Position numbers and translations under genes: made by a program. Under the pieces are notes generated by a model. It was not told the origin of the DNA. It saw nothing but the letters and a program-made list of their open reading frames with translations, and searched no databases. From positions 4,104-68,103 of the forward strand of contig JAZQOX010000016.1 of NCBI GenBank assembly GCA_045628105.1: 64,000 nucleotides of DNA, given 5' to 3'. Position 1 is the stretch's first letter; the number at the start of each line of letters is the position of its first letter. Source of the DNA: UMGS1781 sp045628105. Its GTDB lineage: Bacteria > Bacillota > Clostridia > TANB77 > CAG-508. Shown here piece by piece: positions 35,963 through 43,743 of this stretch.

Positions 35963-36361
35963 TTATCTCTTTGAGAATTGTGGAGCTTTTCTTGCTTTTT
36001 TCATACCATATTTCTTTCTTTCTTTCATTCTTGCATCTCTTGTTAAGAAACCATTTGATTTAAGAATTGGTCTGAATTCAGTATTGTTAACCTTTAATAA
36101 AGCTCTTGAAATACCATGACGGATAGCACCAGCTTGACCACTAATACCACCACCAGTTACATTACAAACAACATCAAATTTATCTAATGTATTTGTAGCA
36201 ACTAAAGGTTGTTTAACTATAACTTTTAATGTCTCAACACCAAAATATTCATCTAATGCTTTACCATTAACAGTAATAGAACCATTACCATTTACTAATC
36301 TAATTCTAGCGATAGAATTTTTTCTTCTACCTGTTCCAATAAATGAATTTTTTTCTGCCAT
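35963..36361 (-). CDS. rpsI: 30S ribosomal protein S9
   Basis: A 132-residue small-subunit head protein. GTGRRKNSIARIRLV near the start and the basic C-terminal tail KKARKAPQFSKR, which reaches the P-site tRNA, are both diagnostic. S9 tail contacts help hold the reading frame, of interest given the CGG frameshift sites in this genome, although the tail looks ordinary. One base separates it from rplM, the universal operon order. Confidence 0.98.
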   Translation of the reverse strand: MAEKNSFIGTGRRKNSIARIRLVNGNGSITVNGKALDEYFGVETLKVIVKQPLVATNTLDKFDVVCNVTGGGISGQAGAIRHGISRALLKVNNTEFRPILKSNGFLTRDARMKERKKYGMKKARKAPQFSKR

Positions 36362-36362
36362 A

Positions 36363-36800
36363 TTATTTTACCTCCCAAACTATAGGTTTTTGTGCTTGAT
36401 TTTCATGTTCATTTCCACTATAAATTCTAACTTTGTTAATCATTCGTCTTCCTAATCTATTTTTTGGAAGCATACCTTTTATAGCAAGCATCATAGCTTT
36501 TTCAGGATTGTTAGCAAGCATATTTCTTGCAGTTGTTTCTGTCATATTTCCAATATATCCTGTATGATGTCTGTAAACTTTTTGATCTAATTTTTTACCT
36601 GTTAAAATAACATCTTTAACATTTAATATAATAACATGATCACCTGTATCTACATTAGGTGTAAATGTAGGTTTATGTTTTCCTCTTAATAATTTTGCAG
36701 CTTCTGCAGCAATTCTTCCTAGTGGTTTTCCACTTGCATCAATAATATACCATTGTCTTTTAATATCGCTACTCTTAGCAGAGTATGTAGTATTATTCAT
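36363..36800 (-). CDS. rplM: 50S ribosomal protein L13
   Basis: A 145-residue large-subunit protein. RQWYIIDASGKPLGRIAAE and the KGMLPKNRLGRRMINKVRIY segment are family hallmarks. I set the start at ATG 36800, with GGAGGAAG 8 bases upstream, giving the usual length; the longer frame adds only seven residues. It is the first gene of the L13-S9 operon, behind a strong promoter and a structured leader. Confidence 0.97.
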   Translation of the reverse strand: MNNTTYSAKSSDIKRQWYIIDASGKPLGRIAAEAAKLLRGKHKPTFTPNVDTGDHVIILNVKDVILTGKKLDQKVYRHHTGYIGNMTETTARNMLANNPEKAMMLAIKGMLPKNRLGRRMINKVRIYSGNEHENQAQKPIVWEVK

Positions 36801-36839
36801 CGAACAACTTCCTCCAATCATAATTTTAAATTAATTTAT

Positions 36840-36905
36840 AAAAATATACTTTAATAATAAACTACCGGGCTTTGGGTTTACTATAAAATATTTTTTGACA
36901 CCTAA
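36840..36905 (-). promoter_or_regulatory. Structured 5' leader of rplM (L13-leader-like)
   Basis: A roughly 100-base leader contains TAAAC...GTTTA arms around CCCAAAGCCCGG. Its position and length fit the autogenous L13 leader known in Firmicutes; I cannot confirm the consensus by eye. Confidence 0.4.
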
Positions 36906-36907
36906 CT

Positions 36908-36936
36908 AGTATAATATAAAAACACTGAAAAGTCAA
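36908..36936 (-). promoter_or_regulatory. Promoter of rplM-rpsI
   Basis: TTGACT, 17 bases, TATACT on the minus strand. Confidence 0.75.
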
Positions 36937-36997
36937 GCAAAATGATACAAAAATGTAAAAAAATAGCATAAAAAAATAAAAAAATTTAAAAAAAGTA

Positions 36998-37027
36998 TTG
37001 ACAATGAATACAACATAGTAGTATAAT
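36998..37027 (+). promoter_or_regulatory. Promoter of tRNA-Leu
   Basis: TTGACA, 18 bases, TATAAT, 33 bases before the tRNA. Confidence 0.8.
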
Positions 37028-37059
37028 CTTAAATGTCGTAAGACAAAGGCCAGTTAAAT

Positions 37060-37147
37060 GCAGATGTGGCGGAACTGGCAGACGCACAGGACTTAAAATC
37101 CTGCGGACTAATACTCCGTGCCGGTTCGATTCCGGCCATCTGCACCA
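37060..37147 (+). tRNA. tRNA-Leu (TAA)
   Basis: An 88-base class II tRNA: acceptor GCAGATG/CATCTGC, anticodon loop CTTAAAA, long variable arm (CGGACTAATACTCCG), T arm GGTTCGATTCC, encoded CCA. A terminator (AAGTTAAC/GTTAACTT) follows at 37148-37181. Confidence 0.95.
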
Positions 37148-37181
37148 GAAAAAGAAGTTAACTTTAGTTAACTTCTTTTTT
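37148..37181 (+). terminator. Terminator of tRNA-Leu
   Basis: AGAAGTTAACT/AGTTAACTTCT hairpin plus TTTTTT. Just beyond it, 37199-37225 carries a half copy of the GGGAC repeat (GTGTCCCCAAATTCC). Confidence 0.85.
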
Positions 37182-37355
37182 GCTATATGAATAAAAATGA
37201 AAAAATGTGCGTGTCCCCAAATTCCACTTGCAATTTTATGTAAAACGTGATATAATGGCAAACATAAAATTCGTAGGCACAGCGAAATATAATAAATGTG
37301 CTATTTTTTATTTCTAAATCAATAATTTGGTCTAGAATAAAAATTGAGGAGAAAG

Positions 37356-37724
37356 ATGTATAAAGAAATTTTACATTACATCGAGTTTGCGTTCCATGGA
37401 AGATATCCATGGAACGCACATGAGGTTCAGCCTTTTCAGCCAGGAGACGAGTTGAAAATACCCGTTGATTGCATCGGGTACAGATTCTTTGACAAGATTC
37501 TGTACGACGAAGGCGATGAGGAAGTTATCGGGGCAAGACGGAATATTACCGGTTATACATACCTGGGTGAAGAATACACCGTCGAGGAAATTGAAAGTAA
37601 TTTCCCTGATAAATCCCCATTTATCAAATGGTTGAAAGATAACGGCTACAAGCGTGCCGTTAAGACCTACGCAAACAAGTGGGTTCCGCTGGAAGAAACG
37701 GACCAAGTGAGGCAACCTCAGTAA
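37356..37724 (+). CDS. Foreign-looking hypothetical protein, hairpin-dense coding sequence
   Basis: A 122-residue soluble protein starting MYKEILHYIEFAFHGRYPWN, acidic and Trp/Tyr-containing; family not recognised. ATG 37356 has GAGGAGAAAG upstream. Codon use is unlike the neighbours (many G/C-ending codons), and it holds the only CGG codon in this window that reads as plain Arg (37539, in GARRNITGY). The coding strand contains repeated perfect inverted repeats, including 12-base arms at 37389-37400 and 37406-37417. It lies inside a tRNA cluster next to a tRNA-3'-end element, so recent acquisition is likely. Confidence 0.7.
   Translation: MYKEILHYIEFAFHGRYPWNAHEVQPFQPGDELKIPVDCIGYRFFDKILYDEGDEEVIGARRNITGYTYLGEEYTVEEIESNFPDKSPFIKWLKDNGYKRAVKTYANKWVPLEETDQVRQPQ
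37389..37417. repeat. Perfect 12-base inverted repeat inside a coding region
   Basis: GCGTTCCATGGA, AGATA loop, TCCATGGAACGC. More short stems follow in the same gene: TACCCG/CGGGTA, GGAAATT/AATTTCC, GATAAAT/ATTTATC, AACGGC/GCCGTT. Confidence 0.85.
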
Positions 37725-37728
37725 AAAA

Positions 37729-37763
37729 GAAAAAGGATCTCTCATTATGAGGGATTCTTTTTT
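37729..37763. terminator. Terminator between foreign gene and duplicated tRNA-Gln end
   Basis: GGATCTCTCAT/ATGAGGGATTC stem with two G-U pairs and T runs. It may serve both the plus-strand gene and the minus-strand element. Confidence 0.7.
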
Positions 37764-37887
37764 TGGCTGGGGTGGGAGGACTGCGACGAGCCGCGTCGGA
37801 AAAATAGTCCACCGGACTATTTTTACCTGCGTTTCGGCAAGCTTTAACTTGCTCGAAACTTGGCGACCTCCTTTTCGAGCCCTCCCG
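37764..37887 (-). mobile_element. Structured host-3'-end element, tRNA-Gln copy
   Basis: Minus-strand homologue of the element at 18570-18692. An exact 19-base duplicate of the tRNA-Gln 3' end including CCA lies at 37764-37782 (original 37935-37953). Hairpin 1 has GCAAG/CTTGC where the tmRNA copy has GCAGG/CCTGC (37831-37859). Hairpin 2 is AAAAATAGTCC/GGACTATTTTT (37800-37824) where the other has AAAAGATGTCC/GGACATCTTTT. The 5' arm GGGAGGGCT (37878-37886) pairs with AGTCCTCCC of the duplicated end. Confidence 0.75.
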
Positions 37888-37903
37888 TTTAAATTAAAAA
37901 TAT

Positions 37904-37934
37904 AAATCCTCCGGTTACACCGAAGGATTTTTTT
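37904..37934 (-). terminator. Terminator of tRNA-Gln
   Basis: AATCCTCCGG/CCGAAGGATT hairpin followed, on the minus strand, by the element. A T run follows on both strands. Confidence 0.7.
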
Positions 37935-38010
37935 TGGCTGGGGTGGGAGGACTCGAACCGCCGAAATGCTAGAGTCAAAGTCTAGTGCCTTACCACTTGG
38001 CTACACCCCA
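37935..38010 (-). tRNA. tRNA-Gln (TTG)
   Basis: Acceptor TGGGGTG/CACCCCA, D arm TAGCCAAGTGGTAAGGC, anticodon loop TTTGACT, T arm GGTTCGAGTCC, encoded CCA. The 3' end is duplicated at 37764-37782. Confidence 0.95.
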
Positions 38011-38040
38011 ATATAAAATATACATAAATTATTCATACGA

Positions 38041-38117
38041 TGGGGTGGAAGATGGGACTCGAACCCACGGCCTCTGGTGCCACAAACCAGCGCTCTAACC
38101 AACTGAGCTACATCCAC
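38041..38117 (-). tRNA. tRNA-His (GTG)
   Basis: Anticodon loop TTGTGGC in CTGGT/ACCAG stem, D arm TAGCTCAGTTGG, T arm GGTTCGAGTCC, encoded CCA. The base before the acceptor stem is G, supplying the extra G-1 of tRNA-His. Confidence 0.94.
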
Positions 38118-38205
38118 CAATTTATGCAATGTTTTTCAACACATAGTCTATTGTAAATAATTTTTTTGCATTTGTCAACACTTTTTGAAAAAAAAGTAAA
38201 AATAG

Positions 38206-38234
38206 TTGACATTTATAGTCTATAATGATATTAT
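38206..38234 (+). promoter_or_regulatory. Promoter of the 38260 pilin-like gene
   Basis: TTGACA, 17 bases, TATTAT. Confidence 0.7.
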
Positions 38235-38259
38235 CAAAAAAAGCAAAGGAGAAAATAAA

Positions 38260-38706
38260 ATGAAAAAATTAAAAAGTCAAAAAGGCATAACATTAGTAAC
38301 ACTTGCAATATATATGGTTCTTGCGGCAATGGTAATTAGCATGCTCGCATTACTAACAAGAAATTTTAGAGAAAACCTAGATAATGTAAATTCTCAAACA
38401 ATAACAGATAACGAATTTGATAAAATAAATTTACAATTATTAAATGAAACGAAGAAAACAAATAACCAAATAATAACAGTTACTGCTACTATGGTAGAAT
38501 TTAAAAGTGGGAACATATATGAATATAATCAAGAAGAAAAAATAATATATCAAAAAAATTTAACAGAAGATATAGAAGTAAAAGTAGCTGAAAAAATAAG
38601 TAATGTGGAATTTTCAAGAATGAGTGAAAATAACAGAGATATTCTAATCGTCACAGTTACAATAGATGGAAAACAAAGAACAACTGAATATGTTATGGCA
38701 AAATAA
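38260..38706 (+). CDS. Pilin-like secreted protein
   Basis: 148 residues with a type IV prepilin-like N terminus: basic leader MKKLKSQKG, then ITLVTLAIYMVLAAMVISMLALL, a single hydrophobic helix. The conserved Glu at +5 of classic pilins is replaced, as in many clostridial relatives. The rest (about 45-148) is a small, probably beta-rich domain. ATG 38260 has AAAGGAG upstream. It is an orphan between tRNA genes with its own promoter. It may be assembled by, or be a minor pilin of, a machine such as the one at 56-64 kb; that link is inference. Confidence 0.75.
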   Translation: MKKLKSQKGITLVTLAIYMVLAAMVISMLALLTRNFRENLDNVNSQTITDNEFDKINLQLLNETKKTNNQIITVTATMVEFKSGNIYEYNQEEKIIYQKNLTEDIEVKVAEKISNVEFSRMSENNRDILIVTVTIDGKQRTTEYVMAK

Positions 38707-38788
38707 TGGGAAGATTTTTAAATGAAAATAATGAAATACCTCTTGCATAATAAAAAAAAATGTGGTAATATAAAGAGGTATTTTTCAT

Positions 38789-38863
38789 AGGGGTATAGTG
38801 TCAATGGTAGCACATCGGTCTCCAAAACCGCTTGTGAGGGTTCGAATCCTTCTACCCCTGCCA
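38789..38863 (+). tRNA. tRNA-Trp (CCA)
   Basis: Acceptor AGGGGTA/TACCCCT, anticodon loop CTCCAAA, T arm GGTTCGAATCC, encoded CCA. Because CGG has been recoded to Trp in some other bacteria, it is worth noting that this tRNA looks ordinary and reads UGG. Confidence 0.95.
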
Positions 38864-38890
38864 AAAATATTAAAAAATTTTAAAAAAGTA

Positions 38891-38919
38891 TTGACAAGCA
38901 TTAAAAAATATCTTATAAT
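38891..38919 (+). promoter_or_regulatory. Promoter of the CAT tRNA
   Basis: TTGACA, 17 bases, TATAAT, 20 bases before the tRNA. Confidence 0.8.
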
Positions 38920-38938
38920 AATTCTTGCGTTTAGGAAT

Positions 38939-39015
38939 GCTCCCTTAGCTCAGTTGGTCAGAGCAACCGGCTCATAACCGGTGGGTCCAAGGTTCGAATC
39001 CTTGAGGGAGCACCA
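38939..39015 (+). tRNA. tRNA with CAT anticodon (Ile2 or Met)
   Basis: Acceptor GCTCCCT/AGGGAGC, D arm TAGCTCAGTTGG, anticodon loop CTCATAA, T arm GGTTCGAATCC, encoded CCA. The CTCATAA loop resembles Ile tRNAs whose C34 is modified to lysidine. The other CAT tRNA at 18984 has the Met-like loop TTCATAC. Identity cannot be fixed by eye. Confidence 0.85.
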
Positions 39016-39076
39016 TAAAAAGTGAAAGTTATAAGATTTAATCTTCGCTGTTCACTTTTTATTTTTAATTTAATAT

Positions 39077-39162
39077 GGGTAGGTGGCCGAGTGGCTAAAG
39101 GCGGCAGACTGTAAATCTGTTCTCATACGAGTACGATGGTTCGAATCCATCCCTGCCCACCA
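39077..39162 (+). tRNA. tRNA-Tyr (GTA)
   Basis: An 86-base class II tRNA: acceptor GGGTAGG/CCTGCCC, anticodon loop CTGTAAA, variable arm, T arm GGTTCGAATCC, encoded CCA. Confidence 0.95.
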
Positions 39163-39167
39163 AAAAT

Positions 39168-39202
39168 ATAGACTTTGAGTATTTTTTTCTCAAAGTCTAT
39201 AA
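39168..39202 (+). terminator. Terminator of tRNA-Tyr
   Basis: ATAGACTTTGAG/CTCAAAGTCTAT stem with a T-rich loop. Confidence 0.75.
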
Positions 39203-39535
39203 TCTTTTATAAGTCACTATTTTCTAAAGATATAGCGATTTTTTATTTTTTCAAATGTATACAAGTATTTTTAAAAAGTTTTAGAACTACTGTACTTATG
39301 ACTGTACTGTTTTGCAATGAGGAACAGACTTTACATAGCAAAAAATTATTTTTTTTAGTCTTTTATCGTTTAATATTTTAAAAACAGAGCAAGGACTAGA
39401 TATAATCGCACCCTCTTCTCATTAGAGAGGGGGGTAATTTTTAGTTTTAATATTGACTAAATTGATAAATTAAAGTAAAATTAAAAGATGTTGTTTAATA
39501 TACTATTAGGTAAAAACAGTTTTAGGAGGAAAATT
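39203..39535 (+). promoter_or_regulatory. Long leader region of the ABC exporter operon
   Basis: No convincing gene in these 333 bases. A promoter TTGACT, 17 bases, TAAAAT lies at 39453-39481. Further up, TATAAT at 39401-39406 is followed by the hairpin CCCTCT/AGAGGG (about 39412-39430) and a T-rich run, which could be an attenuator as in the drug-inducible bmrCD system; this is a guess from position. Confidence 0.45.
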
Positions 39536-41287
39536 ATGTGGAAAATGTTAAAAACATTAGGAAAATCAGTTAGAGAGTACAAAGCACCGGCTATTCTAAC
39601 ACCATTAATTGTAATGCTAGAAGTAATTATGGAAGTGCTTATACCACTACTTATGGCAAATTTAATAGATAATGGAATATATTCAGGTCAAATGAACGAA
39701 ATAATAAAAATAGGAATTACACTAGTACTTGCATCAATACTATCATTAGGATTTGGAGTATTATCAGGAATAACAGCAACCAAAGCATCAGCAGGATTTG
39801 CAAAAAATTTAAGACAAGATTTATTCTATAAAGTACAAAGATTTTCATTTTCAAATATAGATAAATTTGAAACATCAAGTATCATAACAAGACTAACAAC
39901 AGACGTATCAAACATGCAAATGGCATTTCAAATGCTTACAAGAATTGCAGTAAGAGCACCATTAATGCTTGTATTTTCACTTATAATGACATTTACAATA
40001 AATGTAAAATTGGCATTAATATTTTTAGCACTTATTCCAATTTTATCAATTGCTTTATATGCAATTATGGGAACTGTGCATCCAATATTTAAAAGAGTAT
40101 TTAAAAAATATGATGTTTTAAATAATGTAGTAGAAGAAAATGTATCAGGAATAAGAGTTGTAAAATCATTTTTATTAGAAGAAAAAGAAAAAGAAAAGTT
40201 TGGCGAAATATCAGAAGATATATACAAGGATTACAGTAAAGCTGAAAAATTAACAGCATTAACAATGCCAGTAATGCAATTTACAATATATACTGCAATT
40301 TTATTAATATCTTGGTTTGGAGCAAAAATAATTGTAAACACACATATGACAGAACTTACAACAGGAGAAATTACAAGTATAATTACATATGGAATACAAC
40401 TTTTAACAAGTTTAATGATACTTGCAATGCTAATAATAATGAGTACAATTGCAAGAACAGCAGGAGAAAGAATTGTTGAAATTTTAGAGGAAGAACCAGA
40501 TATAAAAAATTCAGAAAATCCAATTAAAGAAGTAAAAAATGGATCAATAGAATTCAAAAATGTATCATTTAGCTATGTAAATAAAAAAGATAAAGAATGC
40601 TTAAAAAATATAAATATTGAAATTAAATCTGGAGAAACAATAGGCGTGATTGGAGGAACAGGGTCAGGAAAATCAAGCTTTGTTAACTTAATTCCAAGAT
40701 TATACGATGCAACAGAAGGAGAAGTTAAAGTTGCAGGAGTAAACGTTAGAAAATATGATATAGAAACATTAAGAAATGAAGTTTCAATGGTTTTACAAAA
40801 AAATGTGCTATTTTCAGGAACAATAAAAGAAAATTTAAGATGGGGAAATAAAGAAGCAACAGATGAAGATATTGTAAAAGTATGCAAATTAGCACAAGCA
40901 AGTGAGTTTATAGAAGGATTCCCAGATAAATATGATACATACATAGAACAAGGAGGAGCAAATGTATCTGGAGGTCAAAGACAACGTTTATGTATAGCAA
41001 GGGCATTACTAAAAAAACCAAAAATATTAATTTTAGATGACTCAACAAGTGCAGTTGACACGAAAACAGACAGTTTAATAAGAAAAGCATTCAAAGAAGA
41101 AATTCCAAATACTACAAAAATAATTATAGCCCAAAGAATTGCATCAGTTCAGGATGCAGATAAAATAATAGTTCTAGAAAATGGAGAACTAAATGGATTT
41201 GGAACTCATGAAGAACTATTAAAAACAAACGAAATCTATAAAGAAGTATATGAATCACAGGTGAAAGGAGAAGATAATGCAGAATAA
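39536..41287 (+). CDS. Heterodimeric ABC exporter subunit with degenerate ATPase site
   Basis: A 583-residue half transporter: six membrane helices (about 15-310) and an ATPase domain with Walker A GGTGSGKSSF (about 380-389), signature VSGGQRQRL and Walker B LILDDSTSAVD. The catalytic Glu after Walker B is Asp, the classic mark of the non-catalytic site in heterodimers such as BmrC and TM287. ATG 39536 is chosen for the AGGAGG site 8 bases upstream. It overlaps the partner gene by 11 bases. Likely multidrug or lipid export; substrate unknown. Confidence 0.92.
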   Translation: MWKMLKTLGKSVREYKAPAILTPLIVMLEVIMEVLIPLLMANLIDNGIYSGQMNEIIKIGITLVLASILSLGFGVLSGITATKASAGFAKNLRQDLFYKVQRFSFSNIDKFETSSIITRLTTDVSNMQMAFQMLTRIAVRAPLMLVFSLIMTFTINVKLALIFLALIPILSIALYAIMGTVHPIFKRVFKKYDVLNNVVEENVSGIRVVKSFLLEEKEKEKFGEISEDIYKDYSKAEKLTALTMPVMQFTIYTAILLISWFGAKIIVNTHMTELTTGEITSIITYGIQLLTSLMILAMLIIMSTIARTAGERIVEILEEEPDIKNSENPIKEVKNGSIEFKNVSFSYVNKKDKECLKNINIEIKSGETIGVIGGTGSGKSSFVNLIPRLYDATEGEVKVAGVNVRKYDIETLRNEVSMVLQKNVLFSGTIKENLRWGNKEATDEDIVKVCKLAQASEFIEGFPDKYDTYIEQGGANVSGGQRQRLCIARALLKKPKILILDDSTSAVDTKTDSLIRKAFKEEIPNTTKIIIAQRIASVQDADKIIVLENGELNGFGTHEELLKTNEIYKEVYESQVKGEDNAE

Positions 41288-43178
41288 TAGAAAAAATGTA
41301 GCTGAAGCAGCTGCAAGAGGAATGAAATTTAATAAAAACACATTAAAAAGATTAATAAAATTTATATCTGAAAAATATAAAAAACAACTTATATTTGTAA
41401 TTATTACCATTATAATAAGCTCAGTTGCAAATGTAGTAGGAGCATTATTTCTAAAAACATTAATAGATGACTATATAGAACCTTTACTTCTGGTAGAAAA
41501 TCCAGTATTTACCGGATTATTACAAGCAATTGGAGTAATGGGATTAATATATATGGTTGGTGTAATTTCAACATATGCATATAGAAGAATTATGGCAACT
41601 GTAAGCCAAGGAGTTCTAAAACAAATAAGAGATGAAATGTTTTCAAGAATGCAGAACTTTCCAATAAAATACTTTGATACACATACACATGGAAATATAA
41701 TGAGTTATTATTTAAACGATACAGATACACTATCTCAAATGATATCACAAAGTTTGCCACAATTTATATCTTCAGCAATAACTATAATATCAGTACTTGT
41801 AGCAATGATAACAATTAATATTCCTTTAACAATATTTATTATCGCATTTGTATTTGTAATGCTTCAGGTAACAGGAAAAATTGCTGGTAAGAGTGGAAAA
41901 TTCTTTGCGAGTCAGCAAAAAACACTAGGAGAAATGAACGGATATATTGAAGAGATGATAAATGGACAAAAAGTTGTAAAGGTATTTACACATGAAGAAG
42001 AAGCAAAATTAAAATTTGATGAAATAAATAAAAGACTACAAAATGATTCTGCACAAGCAAATAAATTTGCAGCAATACTAATGCCTATATTAAATAACTT
42101 GGGAAACCTAGAATATGTACTAGTTGCAATAATAGGAGGAGCAATTGCAATAAAATTTAATGGTGTTCTATCAATAGGCGCAATAGCATCATTTTTACAG
42201 TTAACCAAAAGCTTCAACCAACCAATAATGCAAATATCAAATCAATTAAGCTCAATTGTAATGGCAGTAGCAGGAGCAGAAAGAATATTTGATTTATTAG
42301 ATACAAAACCAGAAGTAGATGAAGGCTATGTTACACTTGTAAATGCAAAAAAAGTAAACGGAAAAATAATTGAAACAGAAGAACATACAGGAATGTGGGC
42401 GTGGAAACATCCACACCACGATGGAACACTAACATATGAAGAATTAAAAGGTCATATAGAATTTGAAAATGTAGATTTTGGATATAATCCAGAAAAAATA
42501 GTACTTCATGAAGTATCACTATATGCAAAACCAGGCCAGAAGATAGCATTTGTAGGAGCAACAGGAGCAGGCAAAACAACAATTACCAATTTAATTAATA
42601 GATTTTATGATATAGAAAATGGAAAAATCAGATACGATGGCATAAATATCAAAAAGATAAAAAAAGCAGATTTAAGAAGATCACTAGGAATGGTATTGCA
42701 AGACACAAATTTATTCACAGGAACAATAAAAGAAAACATAAAATACGGAAAAATAGAAGCAACAGACGAAGAAGTAATCAAAGCTGCAAAACTTGCAAAT
42801 GCACATGAATTTATAATGAGATTGCCAAAAGGATATGACACAATGCTTACATCAAATGGAGCAAATTTATCACAAGGGCAAAGACAACTATTATCAATAG
42901 CAAGAGCAGCAATAAATGATCCACCAGTAATGATATTAGACGAAGCAACCAGTTCAATAGACACAAGAACAGAAAAAATAATACAAGAAGGAATGGATAA
43001 ACTAATGGAAGGAAGAACAGTATTTGTAATAGCACACAGACTATCAACGGTAAGAAATGCAAAAGCAATAATGGTATTAGACCAGGGAAGAATAATAGAA
43101 AGAGGAGACCATAATGATTTAATAGCACAAAAAGGAAAATACTATCAACTATACACAGGAGCATTTGAATTAGAATAA
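41277..43178 (+). CDS. Heterodimeric ABC exporter subunit with intact ATPase site
   Basis: A 633-residue partner of the previous protein. Six membrane helices (about 30-335), an insertion before the ATPase domain (about 355-395, containing WAWKHPHHDG), Walker A GATGAGKTTI, LSQGQRQLL signature and a canonical Walker B MILDEATSSID with Glu. Together the pair has the one-good, one-weak site arrangement of BmrCD/TM287-288 exporters. It starts inside the upstream gene, so the two are translationally coupled. A GGGAC palindrome follows the stop. Confidence 0.92.
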   Translation: MQNNRKNVAEAAARGMKFNKNTLKRLIKFISEKYKKQLIFVIITIIISSVANVVGALFLKTLIDDYIEPLLLVENPVFTGLLQAIGVMGLIYMVGVISTYAYRRIMATVSQGVLKQIRDEMFSRMQNFPIKYFDTHTHGNIMSYYLNDTDTLSQMISQSLPQFISSAITIISVLVAMITINIPLTIFIIAFVFVMLQVTGKIAGKSGKFFASQQKTLGEMNGYIEEMINGQKVVKVFTHEEEAKLKFDEINKRLQNDSAQANKFAAILMPILNNLGNLEYVLVAIIGGAIAIKFNGVLSIGAIASFLQLTKSFNQPIMQISNQLSSIVMAVAGAERIFDLLDTKPEVDEGYVTLVNAKKVNGKIIETEEHTGMWAWKHPHHDGTLTYEELKGHIEFENVDFGYNPEKIVLHEVSLYAKPGQKIAFVGATGAGKTTITNLINRFYDIENGKIRYDGINIKKIKKADLRRSLGMVLQDTNLFTGTIKENIKYGKIEATDEEVIKAAKLANAHEFIMRLPKGYDTMLTSNGANLSQGQRQLLSIARAAINDPPVMILDEATSSIDTRTEKIIQEGMDKLMEGRTVFVIAHRLSTVRNAKAIMVLDQGRIIERGDHNDLIAQKGKYYQLYTGAFELE

Positions 43179-43185
43179 AACCAAA

Positions 43186-43220
43186 TTGTTCCAATTAGGG
43201 ACAGTCCCAAATTGGAACAA
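43186..43220. repeat. REP-like palindrome, GGGAC family
   Basis: TTGTTCCAATT...AATTGGAACAA arms around GGGACAGTCCC, 8 bases after the ABC gene stop. Confidence 0.8.
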
Positions 43221-43330
43221 ATAACATAATTTTATAAATAAATTCATTCAAATACTTGTATTTTTTGAAAATATATGTTAAACTAATAAATAGTGATTTT
43301 TAATAAAACTTATAGGAGGTGCTTACAGTC

Positions 43331-43528
43331 ATGGCAAAGTGCGAAATATGCGATAAATCAGTTAATTATGGTAATAAATTAAGTATAACACGTTCACACA
43401 TTAGTAAAAGAACATCAAGAACATTCAAACCAAATGTTAGAACAGTAAAAGCAATGGTTGATGGAGAACCAAAAAAAATTAATGTATGTACAAAATGCCT
43501 ACGTTCTGGAAAAGTAACAAAGGCTTAG
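43331..43528 (+). CDS. rpmB: 50S ribosomal protein L28
   Basis: 65 residues starting MAKCEICDKSVNYGNKLS, with Cys pairs at CEIC and CTKCLRSGK, i.e. the zinc-binding form of L28. ATG 43331 is preceded by AGGAGG 9 bases upstream. A terminator hairpin (AGAGCAAGTT/AACTTGCTCT) follows at about 43539-43563. Confidence 0.97.
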   Translation: MAKCEICDKSVNYGNKLSITRSHISKRTSRTFKPNVRTVKAMVDGEPKKINVCTKCLRSGKVTKA

Positions 43529-43538
43529 GAAATTTAAA

Positions 43539-43565
43539 AGAGCAAGTTTTAACTTGCTCTTTTTC
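43539..43565 (+). terminator. Terminator of rpmB
   Basis: AGAGCAAGTT/AACTTGCTCT followed by TTTTT. Confidence 0.85.
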
Positions 43566-43608
43566 CATTCAAATTTAATTCTAAAACAAGAAAAATCTTA
43601 TGTAAGAC

Positions 43609-43686
43609 CTACTTATCTTTAATTCCAAAAATCAATTTTACAAATCCCCTTAAAAATTTAGGTACTTTTTTTACAACAATTGTCAT
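43609..43686 (-). CDS. spoVM: SpoVM-like amphipathic spore morphogenesis peptide
   Basis: A 25-residue peptide, MTIVVKKVPKFLRGFVKLI..., ending FGIKDK. Bacillus SpoVM (26 residues) has the same plan, with a basic amphipathic helix broken near Pro and a PKFLxGxV core; it marks the curved forespore membrane and anchors the coat ATPase SpoIVA. A GGAAAGGATTTGAAAGAAA leader gives a weak ribosome site. It lies just downstream of a small membrane protein gene on the same strand. Identification rests on a short motif, so it is likely but not certain. Confidence 0.72.
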   Translation of the reverse strand: MTIVVKKVPKFLRGFVKLIFGIKDK

Positions 43687-43743
43687 TTTCTTTCAAATCC
43701 TTTCCGAAGGTAAATTCTAGTATAACACCTCCCATATATAAAC

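Noticed and set aside
37371..37745. Minus-strand 124-residue gene opposite the foreign gene
   Set aside because: No ribosome site or promoter. The frame is open as a mirror of the plus-strand gene, which has a good GAGGAG site.
38789..38863. CGG recoded as Trp, as in some other bacteria
   Set aside because: The breaks need a frame change, not a residue change; reading CGG as any single amino acid leaves stops shortly downstream in at least four of the five sites.
39175..39381. Coding region after tRNA-Tyr
   Set aside because: It starts inside the tRNA terminator, has no ribosome site and is low-complexity A+T-rich sequence.
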